From positions 930,001 to 994,000 of the forward strand of contig NZ_CP045292.1 of the NCBI RefSeq assembly GCF_009363055.1: a DNA stretch of 64,000 nucleotides, written 5' to 3'. This document shows positions 32,550 to 41,254 of this stretch, in pieces. The position numbers were made by a program, and so were the translations under genes. Origin of the DNA: Flavobacterium haoranii. GTDB taxonomy: Bacteria > Bacteroidota > Bacteroidia > Flavobacteriales > Flavobacteriaceae. The notes beneath the pieces are model-generated. The model was not told the origin of the DNA. It made no database searches and saw only the letters and a list, made by a program, of their open reading frames with translations. Position 1 is the stretch's first letter; each line of letters begins with the position of its first letter.

Positions 32550-34747
32550 TATGCTGTTTTCTTATAAGGTATTTGGATAGTCACTTTAGTTCCTTGTTCC
32601 TCAAATTTACTTCTATCTTCAATAGTAACCGAAGCATCCATTTTAAAATCTTTTGACAAATATTGTAAACGTTCCGATGTGATTTTTGTTGCTAAGGATT
32701 TTTTGTTTTTATTCGAATTTCGTTCGCTCGAATCAATTCCTATTCCATTATCTAAAATTTCACATATCAATTTTCCTCCAACTAAGGTAAGCTTAATTTC
32801 TATTTCACAATCTTCTTTTTGATTTTTAAAAGCGTGCTCAATTGCATTCTCAACAAAAGGCTGAATAAGCATTGGTGGCACTTTTATATTTTTAGTATCA
32901 ATTTCTTTATCAACATTTAAACTAAATGTGATTTTTTCGTTTTCTATATTTTGAAGTGATAAGTAATTTTCAACAGCTTCTAGTTCATGAGACAATAAAA
33001 CCGTTTTATCACGAGAATTTTCAAGAGTAATTCGTAATAGTTTAGAAAACTTAGACAAATAACTAACCGATTTAGTTTCCTCTTTGTTTAATATCATACC
33101 TTGTAAAACAGAAAGCGAATTAAAAATAAAATGAGGTGTCATTTGGGTTCGCAATAACTTCTGCTCTGTAATTATATTTTGAGTTTTTGCTTTTGAATTT
33201 CTAAGTTTTAAAAAGAATATTATACTTCCTAAAACCATCGCAACCGCTAAAAAAGTAATAATTCCTAATAGTAAATTACGTTGTGATTTTTCTAAATCTT
33301 TTGAAGTGGTTTCTACAGTTTTGTTAAGTTTAGTTTCTCTTAATGCGGCTTCATCTAGTTCTTTTTTATATTTATACTCGTATTCAATTCCTGCAATTTT
33401 TTTAATATTTTCTTCGTTTAAAAGACTATCACTTAAAACTTTATATTGTTCATGACTTTCAAATGCACTTTTAAAATTACCTTTATTTTCATAAACTTCA
33501 GATAAAATACCATAAGCAAGCATTTCGTGTCTCAAAGAATTAGCTTCCTTTGATAAATTAAGCAATTCTTGGGCATGATCTAAAGCAAAGTCATATTTTA
33601 AAAGCTTTAAATAAGTATCAGCTAAACCTTGATAGGAATCTAATAAATCATACGAAAAATCATTTTCTAAATTAGTTTTTTTGGCTTCTTCAAAATAAGT
33701 TAATGCTTTTGAATATTGTTTGCTTTCAAAGTAAACAAAACCTAAACCATTAAGAGCAGTGGATAAATTTAAATTTTCTCCAATTTCTTTACTTAATTTA
33801 ATAGATTCATTATAATAAATAATTGCTTTATCAAATTTGTTTTCTTCATAATAAATTCCTGCAATATTGTTTTTTAAAGCGGTTACATTTCTAACATTAT
33901 AACTCGCACTCTTTATTGCTTGAGCTTTATTGTAATAATGTAATGCTTTATTTTTATCGCTTTTCATCCTGTAAACATTCCCAATATTAATATAAGCTTG
34001 AAATACACCAATAGAATCTTTACTACTTTTTGCTATATGTAAACTTTCGTTATAATACTTTAAAGAAACTCGATAATTTCCTTGTTCGTAATATGTTCCT
34101 GCAATAGTATTTAAGTTATTAATTATTCCTAATGTGTCTTTTTCTTTTTTATTTTGTTCCAAAGCATTATTAAAAACTACTAGTGCTTTGTCATAATCTC
34201 CCTTATTTGAATAAATAACACCAATATTATATAAATAAGTAAGTACAATATTTTCATCTTTACGCTTTTTAGCAATTGCCATTGCTTCTTCATAACACTT
34301 CAAAGCGTTTTCGTAATCTCCTTTGTATGTATACAAAACACCTAATGCATTTTTACATTTTTCTATTCCTTTTAAATCATTTAAAGAAGTATAAAATTGA
34401 ATAGCTTTATCATAATTTGGTATAGCAATTGAAAAATTTGCTTGCTCTGTATAAACTATTGCTTTAATATAATGACTATGTGCTGTAAATTTTTTAACAC
34501 CTAATTTATTAGCAAGTTTTATAGATTCTTCTATGTAAGCTACAGCTTTAGGCGGATCATTTCTGTAGTGATGAAAAGCTAAATGATTTAAAAGATTAAC
34601 TCGAATAGTATCTTTTGCTTTATGATTTTGTAATTCAATCTTAAGACTATCAATTTTACTATTTTGAGAATTTACACATTGAACTATCAAAATAAAACTG
34701 AAAGCTAGAATACTTTTAAATTTGAATAAAGAGTCTTTTAAAAACAT
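32549..34747 (-). CDS. TPR-containing LytS-type sensor histidine kinase
   Basis: A 732-residue membrane kinase. The ATG at 34747 (MFLKDSLFKFKSIL) is preferred over the upstream TTG because a promoter box lies at 34769-34776. It has a signal peptide or first helix (ILAFSFILIVQCVNSQ), ten or so TPRs (~30-440) in the periplasm, and a transmembrane helix (LLLGIITFLAVAMVLGSIIF, ~500). The His_kinase domain has H539 (QMTPHFIFNSL), and HATPase_c has PFVENAIEHAF and DNGIGI. The class pairs with LytTR regulators. Its signal is unknown. Confidence 0.94.
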   Translation of the reverse strand: MFLKDSLFKFKSILAFSFILIVQCVNSQNSKIDSLKIELQNHKAKDTIRVNLLNHLAFHHYRNDPPKAVAYIEESIKLANKLGVKKFTAHSHYIKAIVYTEQANFSIAIPNYDKAIQFYTSLNDLKGIEKCKNALGVLYTYKGDYENALKCYEEAMAIAKKRKDENIVLTYLYNIGVIYSNKGDYDKALVVFNNALEQNKKEKDTLGIINNLNTIAGTYYEQGNYRVSLKYYNESLHIAKSSKDSIGVFQAYINIGNVYRMKSDKNKALHYYNKAQAIKSASYNVRNVTALKNNIAGIYYEENKFDKAIIYYNESIKLSKEIGENLNLSTALNGLGFVYFESKQYSKALTYFEEAKKTNLENDFSYDLLDSYQGLADTYLKLLKYDFALDHAQELLNLSKEANSLRHEMLAYGILSEVYENKGNFKSAFESHEQYKVLSDSLLNEENIKKIAGIEYEYKYKKELDEAALRETKLNKTVETTSKDLEKSQRNLLLGIITFLAVAMVLGSIIFFLKLRNSKAKTQNIITEQKLLRTQMTPHFIFNSLSVLQGMILNKEETKSVSYLSKFSKLLRITLENSRDKTVLLSHELEAVENYLSLQNIENEKITFSLNVDKEIDTKNIKVPPMLIQPFVENAIEHAFKNQKEDCEIEIKLTLVGGKLICEILDNGIGIDSSERNSNKNKKSLATKITSERLQYLSKDFKMDASVTIEDRSKFEEQGTKVTIQIPYKKTA

Positions 34748-34768
34748 TAATTTTGGTTTGTAAGAATT

Positions 34769-34776
34769 CAAATTTA
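34769..34776 (-). promoter_or_regulatory. -7 box upstream of the LytS-type kinase gene
   Basis: TAAATTTG read on the minus strand, 21 bp before the ATG at 34747. A -33 TTG at the right distance was not found. Confidence 0.5.
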
Positions 34777-34808
34777 AGTTTTTTAAAATTAAAATAATTT
34801 TATTTTAC

Positions 34809-35318
34809 TTAGTCTTTTACTTTGATTTCAATCGAATTATACTTTTTATTTAGAGTTTCTATTAATTTATTCAATTCACTTATTGGCAAAATGGCTGCAC
34901 ATTTAATAAATCGATTTTCAGAAACTATTAAACATAGTACTCCTTTTTCTTCATCTTCGAAACCTATTGATTCAAAATCAAAAACTATTCTCTCAAAATT
35001 TATCTTTTGTTGATTTCCTTTAAAGTAAATATAATCTGCATAATATTCTATCAAATTTTGACTAATAGTAATTACTTCTTTACCTCCAGTATTCCATAAA
35101 TATAATCTTAGAAAATAGAAGCCAAAAAGAGAAAACATTCCAAGTCCTATAATATACCCAATATGAAATTCACTACCTTCACTTATATTATAAACCAAAC
35201 CCGATAACGGAAGTAAAACCATTATAATTGATAGAAATAAAAAGAAAAATCTAACAACTAAATTAGCAGGTTTTACTCTTATCTCAAATGCATTATTGTC
35301 AATTTTAAATTGATTCAT
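34809..35318 (-). CDS. Two-span membrane protein with PH-like soluble part
   Basis: A 169-residue protein with two adjacent transmembrane helices (FFFLFLSIIMVLLPLSGLVY and IGYIIGLGMFSLFGFYFLRL) and a C-terminal soluble domain (EVITISQNLIEYYADYIYFK). The layout resembles bacterial membrane PH-domain proteins, though I am not certain of the family. It lies 62 bp upstream of the LytS-type kinase gene on the same strand. Confidence 0.6.
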   Translation of the reverse strand: MNQFKIDNNAFEIRVKPANLVVRFFFLFLSIIMVLLPLSGLVYNISEGSEFHIGYIIGLGMFSLFGFYFLRLYLWNTGGKEVITISQNLIEYYADYIYFKGNQQKINFERIVFDFESIGFEDEEKGVLCLIVSENRFIKCAAILPISELNKLIETLNKKYNSIEIKVKD

Positions 35319-35329
35319 TCTATTTGATG

Positions 35330-35448
35330 TTAATTAAAACTTCTTTTATTTACTTTTAAATTGACGTAAACATCTTGATTTCCATGATATTTTTCACCAA
35401 ACTTAATATCTATTTTGTAATCTATTCTATATAGTTTAAGAATATGAT
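35330..35448 (-). other. Frame-shifted coding tail downstream of the 135-residue gene
   Basis: In the frame one base off from the upstream gene, the DNA reads QIDHILKLYRIDYKIDIKFG, then EKYHGNQDVYVNLKVNKRSFN and stop at 35330-35332, with good protein character. It joins the previous gene across an A-rich run (around 35452-35470), so the two may be one gene with a frameshift there. Confidence 0.5.
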
Positions 35449-35856
35449 CTATTTGATTTTTCTTTTTGTTGCTATTTCTAATTCTTGTCTATAATTATTC
35501 AATGTTCCAAAAGCTAATCCTAATGGAGACAATCCAACTCCCATTATAATTAAAGGCGCAGTTGCTATTACTCCATTTTCTAAAATATATTTACCTAAAA
35601 GAAATCCTGCTAAAATTACTAGAAATCCAATAATTAAAAAAACTACAAAATATGTATAAGTAATCGCTTTTTCAGATCTTAACTTCTCATATTTAATATT
35701 AATTTCTTTTAATTTTCTTTCGAATTTTTCATTTAACTCAATTTTTAAACATGTTTTATTAAAAAAGGGTTTTCTTCCGTCTAAACCGCAAGTAGTCCCT
35801 TCTTTCAAATTTACTTTCTGATTATCACAAAGTTCACAATGTTTTGCTAAATCCAT
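35449..35856 (-). CDS. Two-span membrane protein with cysteine-rich N-terminus (possibly frameshifted)
   Basis: A 135-residue protein. The N-terminus holds CELC and two further cysteines (CGLDGRKPFFNKTC), a likely metal-binding or disulfide cluster. A helical coiled segment (ERKLKEINIKYEKLRSEKA) and two transmembrane helices (YFVVFLIIGFLVILAGFLLG and IATAPLIIMGVGLSPLGLAF) follow. The frame ends in ATKRKIK within an A-rich run, and a protein-like tail continues in another frame, so the true C-terminus may be ~35 residues longer. No function is known to me. Confidence 0.6.
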   Translation of the reverse strand: MDLAKHCELCDNQKVNLKEGTTCGLDGRKPFFNKTCLKIELNEKFERKLKEINIKYEKLRSEKAITYTYFVVFLIIGFLVILAGFLLGKYILENGVIATAPLIIMGVGLSPLGLAFGTLNNYRQELEIATKRKIK

Positions 35857-35965
35857 CTTTTAAAATTTCTAATCATTAAGCTATAAAAATACCATTCTAA
35901 TTCATATAACAAATCTTATTTTAAATATTTTAAACTATTTTTATTCAACATTAATCTTGATAAAA

Positions 35966-36526
35966 ATGAAAACCTACTCTATTGTCATACAACCAAGTGA
36001 AACTATAATTGAAGAAGTAAAACAAATGAAAGAATTATTAGCTTCTAAAATTGGTTGGTTTAATAGTAAAAACTCATTAGCTCATATTACAATAAACGAA
36101 TTTGAACGAAACGAAAAAGAGTTGGAAAACATAAAAACCAAACTAACAGAAATTACTAGATACTTTAAACCACAAGAAGTTCAGTTTACCAATTTTGACA
36201 CTTTTCCAAATGGTGCTTTCTTTCTAGCTCCTAATGAAGAATCAAAGCAATATTTGAAGCAAATCATGACTTCGATTCATCAAAAATTTCCTTATCCTGT
36301 AAAAATTAAAAGTAACGAACCTCATATTTCGATTGGTAGAAGAATTCAGCCTGAAAAAATTGAAATTGCTAAAAATCTATTTCCTGTAAATCCAAATATT
36401 ACTTTTAATTGTCATAAAATTGCTTTGCGAGTTTTTAACGACGATAGAAAACAATTTGATATTATTGAGACTTTTCCATTTTTAGCTGAAGAATCACAAG
36501 AATTAATTCAAGGAAGTCTGTTTTAA
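35966..36526 (+). CDS. 2H phosphoesterase (LigT/2'-5' RNA ligase-like)
   Basis: A 186-residue protein of the two-histidine phosphoesterase superfamily. The two catalytic motifs are HITIN (about residue 44) and HISIG (about residue 119), the HxT/S pair that acts on cyclic phosphodiesters at RNA ends or small nucleotides. The ATG at 35966 is used rather than a TTG three codons earlier. It is a solitary cytoplasmic enzyme followed by sseB. Confidence 0.9.
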   Translation: MKTYSIVIQPSETIIEEVKQMKELLASKIGWFNSKNSLAHITINEFERNEKELENIKTKLTEITRYFKPQEVQFTNFDTFPNGAFFLAPNEESKQYLKQIMTSIHQKFPYPVKIKSNEPHISIGRRIQPEKIEIAKNLFPVNPNITFNCHKIALRVFNDDRKQFDIIETFPFLAEESQELIQGSLF

Positions 36527-36544
36527 AGAGTAATTTAAATTGTG

Positions 36545-36552
36545 TAATTTTG
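36545..36552 (+). promoter_or_regulatory. -7 box of sseB promoter
   Basis: TAATTTTG, a TAnnTTTG match, 19 bp before the ATG at 36572. No clear TTG at the -33 position. Confidence 0.5.
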
Positions 36553-36571
36553 CCGTTCATAAAAATAAAAC

Positions 36572-37009
36572 ATGAGTACATCTAATCCTGAACTAGAGTT
36601 TCAACCAAATAATACTAAATTACTTTCTGCAATAAAAACATTTCAAAACAACCAAAATCAAGAAACTTTTTTGGCTGTTTTTAATGAACTACAAGGAAAT
36701 AATGCTTTTTTGTTAATTCCTACAACTGAACCCATTGTTGGAAAAGATAGGAACGAAGAAGGTTGGTCAACTATTGAAAAAGGAACGCAAATGTCTTTCA
36801 CTTCTGTTTTTGAAGTTGATGGTCAAAAAATATTAGGTGCTTTCACTTCGCAACAAACATTGATGAATTGGGCAAACGAAACGAAACCTTTTGCTTCACT
36901 TCCCGCAAGAGATGTTTTAGATATTGCTATGCAAAACGGAATTGAAAAAATTGTAATCGACAGCAATCAAGATACGATGTTTGTGTTGGGAAGAACTATT
37001 GCTAAATAA
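36572..37009 (+). CDS. SseB family protein
   Basis: A 145-residue protein of the SseB family (N-terminal enhanced-serine-sensitivity domain). Typical elements are FLLIPTTEPIVG and LGAFTSQQTLMNW, then PFASLPARDVLDIA and EKIVIDSN. It is cytoplasmic. The biochemical function of the family is not established. Its stop codon directly abuts that of the convergent methyltransferase gene. Confidence 0.87.
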   Translation: MSTSNPELEFQPNNTKLLSAIKTFQNNQNQETFLAVFNELQGNNAFLLIPTTEPIVGKDRNEEGWSTIEKGTQMSFTSVFEVDGQKILGAFTSQQTLMNWANETKPFASLPARDVLDIAMQNGIEKIVIDSNQDTMFVLGRTIAK

Positions 37010-38617
37010 TTAACCCCTTAACAAATTTATACTCACAGTTGCATAATCAGTATTTGGGAATTTCTTGAAATACAAACTATCTGGTTGCAAACCAGCTTCG
37101 GCTGCAATTTTATGTAAAACATCAATTTCTACTATAAATTGATCTGAGAATCCATGTGTAGCATCGTAAGCTGTTGCTGCTGTTTTACCAATGTTTTGAG
37201 CTGTTAATTCTGGTGAAATGGTATGTAATTCAATTATAAGTAATCCAAATTTCTCTACATAAGGCGACCATTTTTTGAAGTGTTCAAATAAGTTTTCTTC
37301 TACCAAACTGTTCGAAATTCTATTTCCTCTGTGTGCAAAAGCTCCGCTTGAAGAGGAAATTCTGCTTGGATTCATATTTTTTGGATTTTCCCAAATTCTA
37401 TTATGATCTAAGAAAGTACGAACATTTAATAAATCACCCAATGAAATCTTATAATTTTCCATTAAATCAGAAGCTAATAAATCGGGATTTCCGATATCAC
37501 CCCAAACCACTTTTGCCCAAATATCGGCCTTAATTAAATTCGCACGTGTTACTTTTAAAGCAGCCTGATTATAATCGGCTCCAACTAAAAATAAAGGATA
37601 ATCATCAAGTAATTTTCCTCTTAAAGTCTGACGTTCAATCACTTCAAAAATATGTTGAAGAAAAGCGCCATTTCCACAACCCATATCTAAAATCCCTTTC
37701 GGTTGTAAATCAATGGGTTGATTAAATAGTTCGATTATGATTTCATCAATCACTTTGAAATATGTAGCGTGTGCTCCTCCACTTCCCCAAACATTCATTT
37801 CTCTGTTTACGTGTTTTTCTTCTTCATGAATAGCTATTTCACGCAGTGCAGAAGCATTGCCAAACAACATTTGATTTAGATTTTTAAACATTGGTAAATA
37901 GGAAACAGTAACTCCATAAGCCGTGGCTCTTTTTGCAAAAAACAATCCCGTTTCGGTAAACTGATAAAAACCATTTTTTTGGGTAAACCACCCTAAAAAG
38001 GTAAAGAAATCGAGAATCGCTCTAAAAGTTTCAGGTTCTTTATGAAATTCTTCCGCTTTAAATGAAGTTTCCATAAAATATTTATGAAACATTCCAGTCA
38101 TTCCTAAACTTACTACAATTGGCGCAACTAAATAACCTTCAATATGCTTTAAAATTTGCTTTTGAATTTGAAATTCTTCCTTATTTTCTGAAAAGGAAAT
38201 TCCGAAGTTATTTCTAAATTTTTCAAATAAACTTGCTATTCGTCCTATATGTTCACTATCAATTTGAACTGAAGTAAAAAAATCAGTCTCCTGAAGCATT
38301 TTTACAACATCTTCATATAAGTCGAAATTGGAAAAGGCAAATTCGCTTTTAGAATTTACTGAAACCTCTACAATATCGTTTTGGTTATCAATAAAATAAT
38401 CAATAAAACCTTGAGAAGCTAAAACTCTTAAACCAACATTTAAATAACCTTCATTTGCTTTAAATTGCTCAGTAAGCTCATTTAAATTTACTTTTTGGTG
38501 TTGTAAGAGAAAATCTAATATTCCATTTTGCTTCAAATGAAAAGCCGTTGGAGCAACTACTAATCCATCTAAATGCAAAAATATTTGTTGGCGTAAATCA
38601 ATTTTCTCAACAGTCAT
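37010..38617 (-). CDS. Class I SAM-dependent methyltransferase with N-terminal winged-helix region
   Basis: A 535-residue protein. The C-terminal half is a Rossmann methyltransferase with SAM-binding motif LDMGCGNGAFLQ (~300) and GADYNQAALKV as motif II. The N-terminal ~280 residues look like two winged-helix modules related to O-methyltransferase dimerisation domains (HLKQNGILDFLLQHQKVNL-like and FRAILDFFTFLGWF), arranged as a degenerate duplication. The substrate is unknown. Some similarity to methyltransferase domains of natural-product pathways is possible but unproven. No biosynthetic cluster surrounds it. Confidence 0.82.
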   Translation of the reverse strand: MTVEKIDLRQQIFLHLDGLVVAPTAFHLKQNGILDFLLQHQKVNLNELTEQFKANEGYLNVGLRVLASQGFIDYFIDNQNDIVEVSVNSKSEFAFSNFDLYEDVVKMLQETDFFTSVQIDSEHIGRIASLFEKFRNNFGISFSENKEEFQIQKQILKHIEGYLVAPIVVSLGMTGMFHKYFMETSFKAEEFHKEPETFRAILDFFTFLGWFTQKNGFYQFTETGLFFAKRATAYGVTVSYLPMFKNLNQMLFGNASALREIAIHEEEKHVNREMNVWGSGGAHATYFKVIDEIIIELFNQPIDLQPKGILDMGCGNGAFLQHIFEVIERQTLRGKLLDDYPLFLVGADYNQAALKVTRANLIKADIWAKVVWGDIGNPDLLASDLMENYKISLGDLLNVRTFLDHNRIWENPKNMNPSRISSSSGAFAHRGNRISNSLVEENLFEHFKKWSPYVEKFGLLIIELHTISPELTAQNIGKTAATAYDATHGFSDQFIVEIDVLHKIAAEAGLQPDSLYFKKFPNTDYATVSINLLRG

Positions 38618-38674
38618 AAGAGTCGTTTTTAATTAATAATTATTCCAATTAACTTGCTTTTCATTGAAGTGTTG

Positions 38675-38789
38675 TTCGTCACTTCGAGTAGATTTTTTGA
38701 AAAAAAATCGTATCGAGAAGTTTAAAAACTTTGAATTAAAATTCTTGTTTTCGATACTTTTTCTTTCAGAAAAAACTCAAACTGACGAA
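38675..38789. repeat. Imperfect inverted-repeat element
   Basis: Left arm starting TTCGTCACTTCGAGTAGATT (38675) and the complement of the right arm starting TTCGTCAGTTTGAGTTTTTT (ending at 38789) are alike over ~45 bp; both run on to GTATCGA. The element fills the methyltransferase-menE gap. It resembles, from memory, small dispersed elements of flavobacteria carrying CACTTCGAGT ends. Confidence 0.65.
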
Positions 38790-38809
38790 TTTTTCATATG
38801 ATTTTCTAT

Positions 38810-39859
38810 TTAAATCAATTTTAAAGTAGCGCTTCTATTTATTTTATCAGTTGGAGTCATTTTAAACTTTTTAACGTAAACAACTTCTTTAGGTTGCTCA
38901 TGCTTTTCTAATCCGTCAAAAACTTTAGTATCCAAGATAGATTTTTCATTTCCTTCTACTACTAAAATTACTTTTTCGCCCAATTTATTATCTGGTTTTG
39001 AAGCAATAAAATACTTCTCTTGAATCTTATTCGATAATTTTTCTTCTATAACTTCAGGAATAATTTTAATTCCACCAGAATTAATCACATTATCGATTCG
39101 TCCTAACCATTTAAATTGATTTTTAGATTTAATTTCAACCAAATCATTAGTTACAATAGCTTCTTCGCTTATTCTTGGTGCGTTAATTACCAAACAATCT
39201 TTATCATTTAAGGAAATTGAAACACCTTCCATTAATTTAAAATACGATTTACCAATTTCTTTGGCGGCTATATGCGTTATGGTTTCGGTCATTCCGTAAG
39301 TTTCATAGATTTTTGTAGAAGGAAGTTTTTTTATTCTTTTTACCAATTCTACAGAAGGTGCAACACCACCAATGATTAACTTTTTAATGTGTTGCAAATT
39401 TTCAAGATTATTCTCAACTTGCAACGGAACCATGGCAGCAAAATCATATTCGGTATGTAATTTACTAAACATTTTACCAGCAGGATTAACCAAATCGATT
39501 TCTAATCCTAGAATTATTGCTCGAACTAACATCATTTTTCCTGCAATATATTTCGTTGGTAAACAATGCAACGCTTTATTTCCTGGATGTAAATCAAAAA
39601 AATTACCTGTTGCAATTGCCGAATTTACCATTGCTTGTTTTTGCATTTTTATAAGCTTTGGTTTTCCCGTACTTCCAGACGTTTCAGTTTCAATAAAATC
39701 TTTATTATCCAACCAATCTAATAGGAAATTTCCAATTTGTTTTTCAAAGTCTTCACCTTCTTTTATAAAACTATAAGAAAGCTGAAATAAAGTTTCTGTT
39801 GTAGGATGAAATCCGTTAATTTTGAATAAGTTATGTATGTTTTTATAATGCGGAATCAT
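38810..39859 (-). CDS. menE: o-Succinylbenzoate-CoA ligase (AMP-binding)
   Basis: A 349-residue ANL-superfamily ligase with the AMP-binding P-loop TSGSTGKPK, the YETYGMTET motif and the C-terminal hinge GRIDNVINSGG and catalytic Lys near KFKMTPTDKINR. Its shortness (~350 instead of ~500 residues) is typical of flavobacterial MenE, which activates o-succinylbenzoate in menaquinone synthesis. Other men genes are not in the window, so the specific substrate rests on length and recalled synteny. The next gene, a CPBP protease, ends 3 bp before its start. Confidence 0.82.
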   Translation of the reverse strand: MIPHYKNIHNLFKINGFHPTTETLFQLSYSFIKEGEDFEKQIGNFLLDWLDNKDFIETETSGSTGKPKLIKMQKQAMVNSAIATGNFFDLHPGNKALHCLPTKYIAGKMMLVRAIILGLEIDLVNPAGKMFSKLHTEYDFAAMVPLQVENNLENLQHIKKLIIGGVAPSVELVKRIKKLPSTKIYETYGMTETITHIAAKEIGKSYFKLMEGVSISLNDKDCLVINAPRISEEAIVTNDLVEIKSKNQFKWLGRIDNVINSGGIKIIPEVIEEKLSNKIQEKYFIASKPDNKLGEKVILVVEGNEKSILDTKVFDGLEKHEQPKEVVYVKKFKMTPTDKINRSATLKLI

Positions 39860-39862
39860 GAT

Positions 39863-40750
39863 TTAATTTGTTAGTTTACCAAAAAGTTTTGCTTGCCAAT
39901 TTTTCCATCCATAAATTTTTGAAAAAATGAAGAACAGTATCGGAAACACTATGAAAATTGGCGTAAAAATTTCAAATCCAGCGGAAGGTTCGGATACATC
40001 TTTAAAAATAGAATGTGTTTGAAAAGCTGTCCAATCTGCAGTTACTAATAAAGCACTTATTAAATTATTTGCCGCATGAAAACCAAGCGCTAATTCCAAA
40101 CCTTCATCCATTAAAGTTATTATTCCTAAAAATAATCCAGTTCCGATATAGTAAATCATAATTACCCAACCCACTTTATCTACTTCAGGATTAGCAGCAT
40201 GCATTATTCCGAATAAAAAAGAAGTTACTAAAAGCGGAATCAATCTTGAATTTGTAGCTAAACCAATTCCTTGCATCATGTGCGCTCTAAATAAATATTC
40301 TTCAAAACTGGTTTGCATGGGAATAAATATTATTGCAATTATTAGAAAAATTAAAAACTTATCGAGCTTTAAATTCCAAATAAAATTCTCAGGTGTGGTT
40401 AAATATGAAATATAAATCATGGTTGCGGTAATAGTTCCCCACAAGAAAAAAGAAAGAAAAACGCGTTTCCAGTCAATTTTTGGTCTCGATGTTGTTAGTG
40501 CTGTAATTGGAATTCGCTGAATAAATTTGGTCCAAATCAAAACAATAAATAATCCAATTGCCAGTGGACCAACCATAATTAAAAATGTTCCATTAACTCC
40601 TAACATACTAATAGATTGATGAATAACTTCATTAGTATCCATATCCATAGATGCTACATAATTCCAGGCCATTAAGGCTAAAAAACAAAACGGAACTATA
40701 AAATAAAGAAATAACTCGGGCTTAAACTTTTTAATTTGTTCAATATACAT
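39863..40750 (-). CDS. CPBP family intramembrane protease
   Basis: A 295-residue polytopic membrane protein with about eight helices. The CPBP/Rce1 motifs are EEYLFRAHMM (EExxxR), FLFGIMHAAN (FxxxH) and HAANNLISAL (HxxxN), which give the glutamate and histidines of an intramembrane glutamic protease. The substrate is unknown. Co-transcribed with menE (3-bp gap). Confidence 0.9.
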   Translation of the reverse strand: MYIEQIKKFKPELFLYFIVPFCFLALMAWNYVASMDMDTNEVIHQSISMLGVNGTFLIMVGPLAIGLFIVLIWTKFIQRIPITALTTSRPKIDWKRVFLSFFLWGTITATMIYISYLTTPENFIWNLKLDKFLIFLIIAIIFIPMQTSFEEYLFRAHMMQGIGLATNSRLIPLLVTSFLFGIMHAANPEVDKVGWVIMIYYIGTGLFLGIITLMDEGLELALGFHAANNLISALLVTADWTAFQTHSIFKDVSEPSAGFEIFTPIFIVFPILFFIFSKIYGWKNWQAKLFGKLTN

Positions 40751-40783
40751 TTTAAATAAAATTTCTACTAATGTAGTATTTTT

Positions 40784-40791
40784 TAAATTTG
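40784..40791 (+). promoter_or_regulatory. -7 box upstream of the ArsC-like gene
   Basis: TAAATTTG, 15 bp before the ATG at 40807, in the divergent gap with the CPBP gene. No clear TTG partner. Confidence 0.45.
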
Positions 40792-40806
40792 TATAAAAAA
40801 TTAAAT

Positions 40807-41151
40807 ATGATAACTATTTACCATAATCCGAGATGTACCAAATCAAGAGAAGGTTTAAGCTTTGTTGAAAATTTAAATGAAGAAATTGTGATACGTAAAT
40901 ATCTTGATGAACCTTTTACTAAAGCAGAACTAAAAGATGTTTTAAAAAAACTAAATTATAAACCTATTGACTTAGTAAGAACAAAAGAGAAAGAATGGAC
41001 CGAAAATTATAAAGGAAAAGAATTAAGTGATGAAGAACTAATTGATGTTTTACTCAATCATCCTAAATTAATTGAAAGACCAATTGTAGTAAAAAACAAT
41101 AAAGCTGTTGTAGCAAGGCCTTATGAGAAAATTAATGACATATTAAAATAA
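40807..41151 (+). CDS. ArsC/Spx-family thioredoxin-fold protein (arsenate-reductase-like)
   Basis: A 114-residue protein beginning MITIYHNPRCTKSREGL with the reactive Cys10 in the ArsC position. The C-terminal RPIVVKNNKAVVARP segment carries the Arg typical of arsenate reductases (RPIV). The ATG at 40807 fits the family start; the frame extends six codons upstream. There are no other ars genes, so a role in arsenate reduction is plausible but unproven. Confidence 0.88.
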   Translation: MITIYHNPRCTKSREGLSFVENLNEEIVIRKYLDEPFTKAELKDVLKKLNYKPIDLVRTKEKEWTENYKGKELSDEELIDVLLNHPKLIERPIVVKNNKAVVARPYEKINDILK

Positions 41152-41152
41152 C

Positions 41153-41164
41153 GAAAACGTTTTC
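41153..41164. promoter_or_regulatory. Perfect 12-bp palindrome GAAAACGTTTTC
   Basis: Lies between the ArsC-like gene and the TonB receptor gene, ~65 bp before the receptor's -7 box. The shape (GAAAnCGnTTTC with central CG) resembles LacI-family operators. No such regulator is encoded nearby. Confidence 0.4.
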
Positions 41165-41222
41165 AAAATTGGTGATTCCTTTTTTTAACAAAGATTTGTG
41201 ATTTTAAGCTTAAACCAAGAGG

Positions 41223-41230
41223 TACTTTTG
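41223..41230 (+). promoter_or_regulatory. -7 box of the TonB-dependent receptor gene
   Basis: TACTTTTG, a TAnnTTTG match, 24 bp before the ATG. The nearest TTG (41196-41198) gives a 24-nt spacer, longer than ideal. Confidence 0.55.
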
Positions 41231-41254
41231 CAGTCTTAGATTGAAAAAATTGTT

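Noticed and set aside
35452..35470. Programmed -1 ribosomal frameshift
   Set aside because: The A-rich run lacks a proper X XXY YYZ heptamer in the reading frame and no downstream stem-loop is evident; an indel is simpler.
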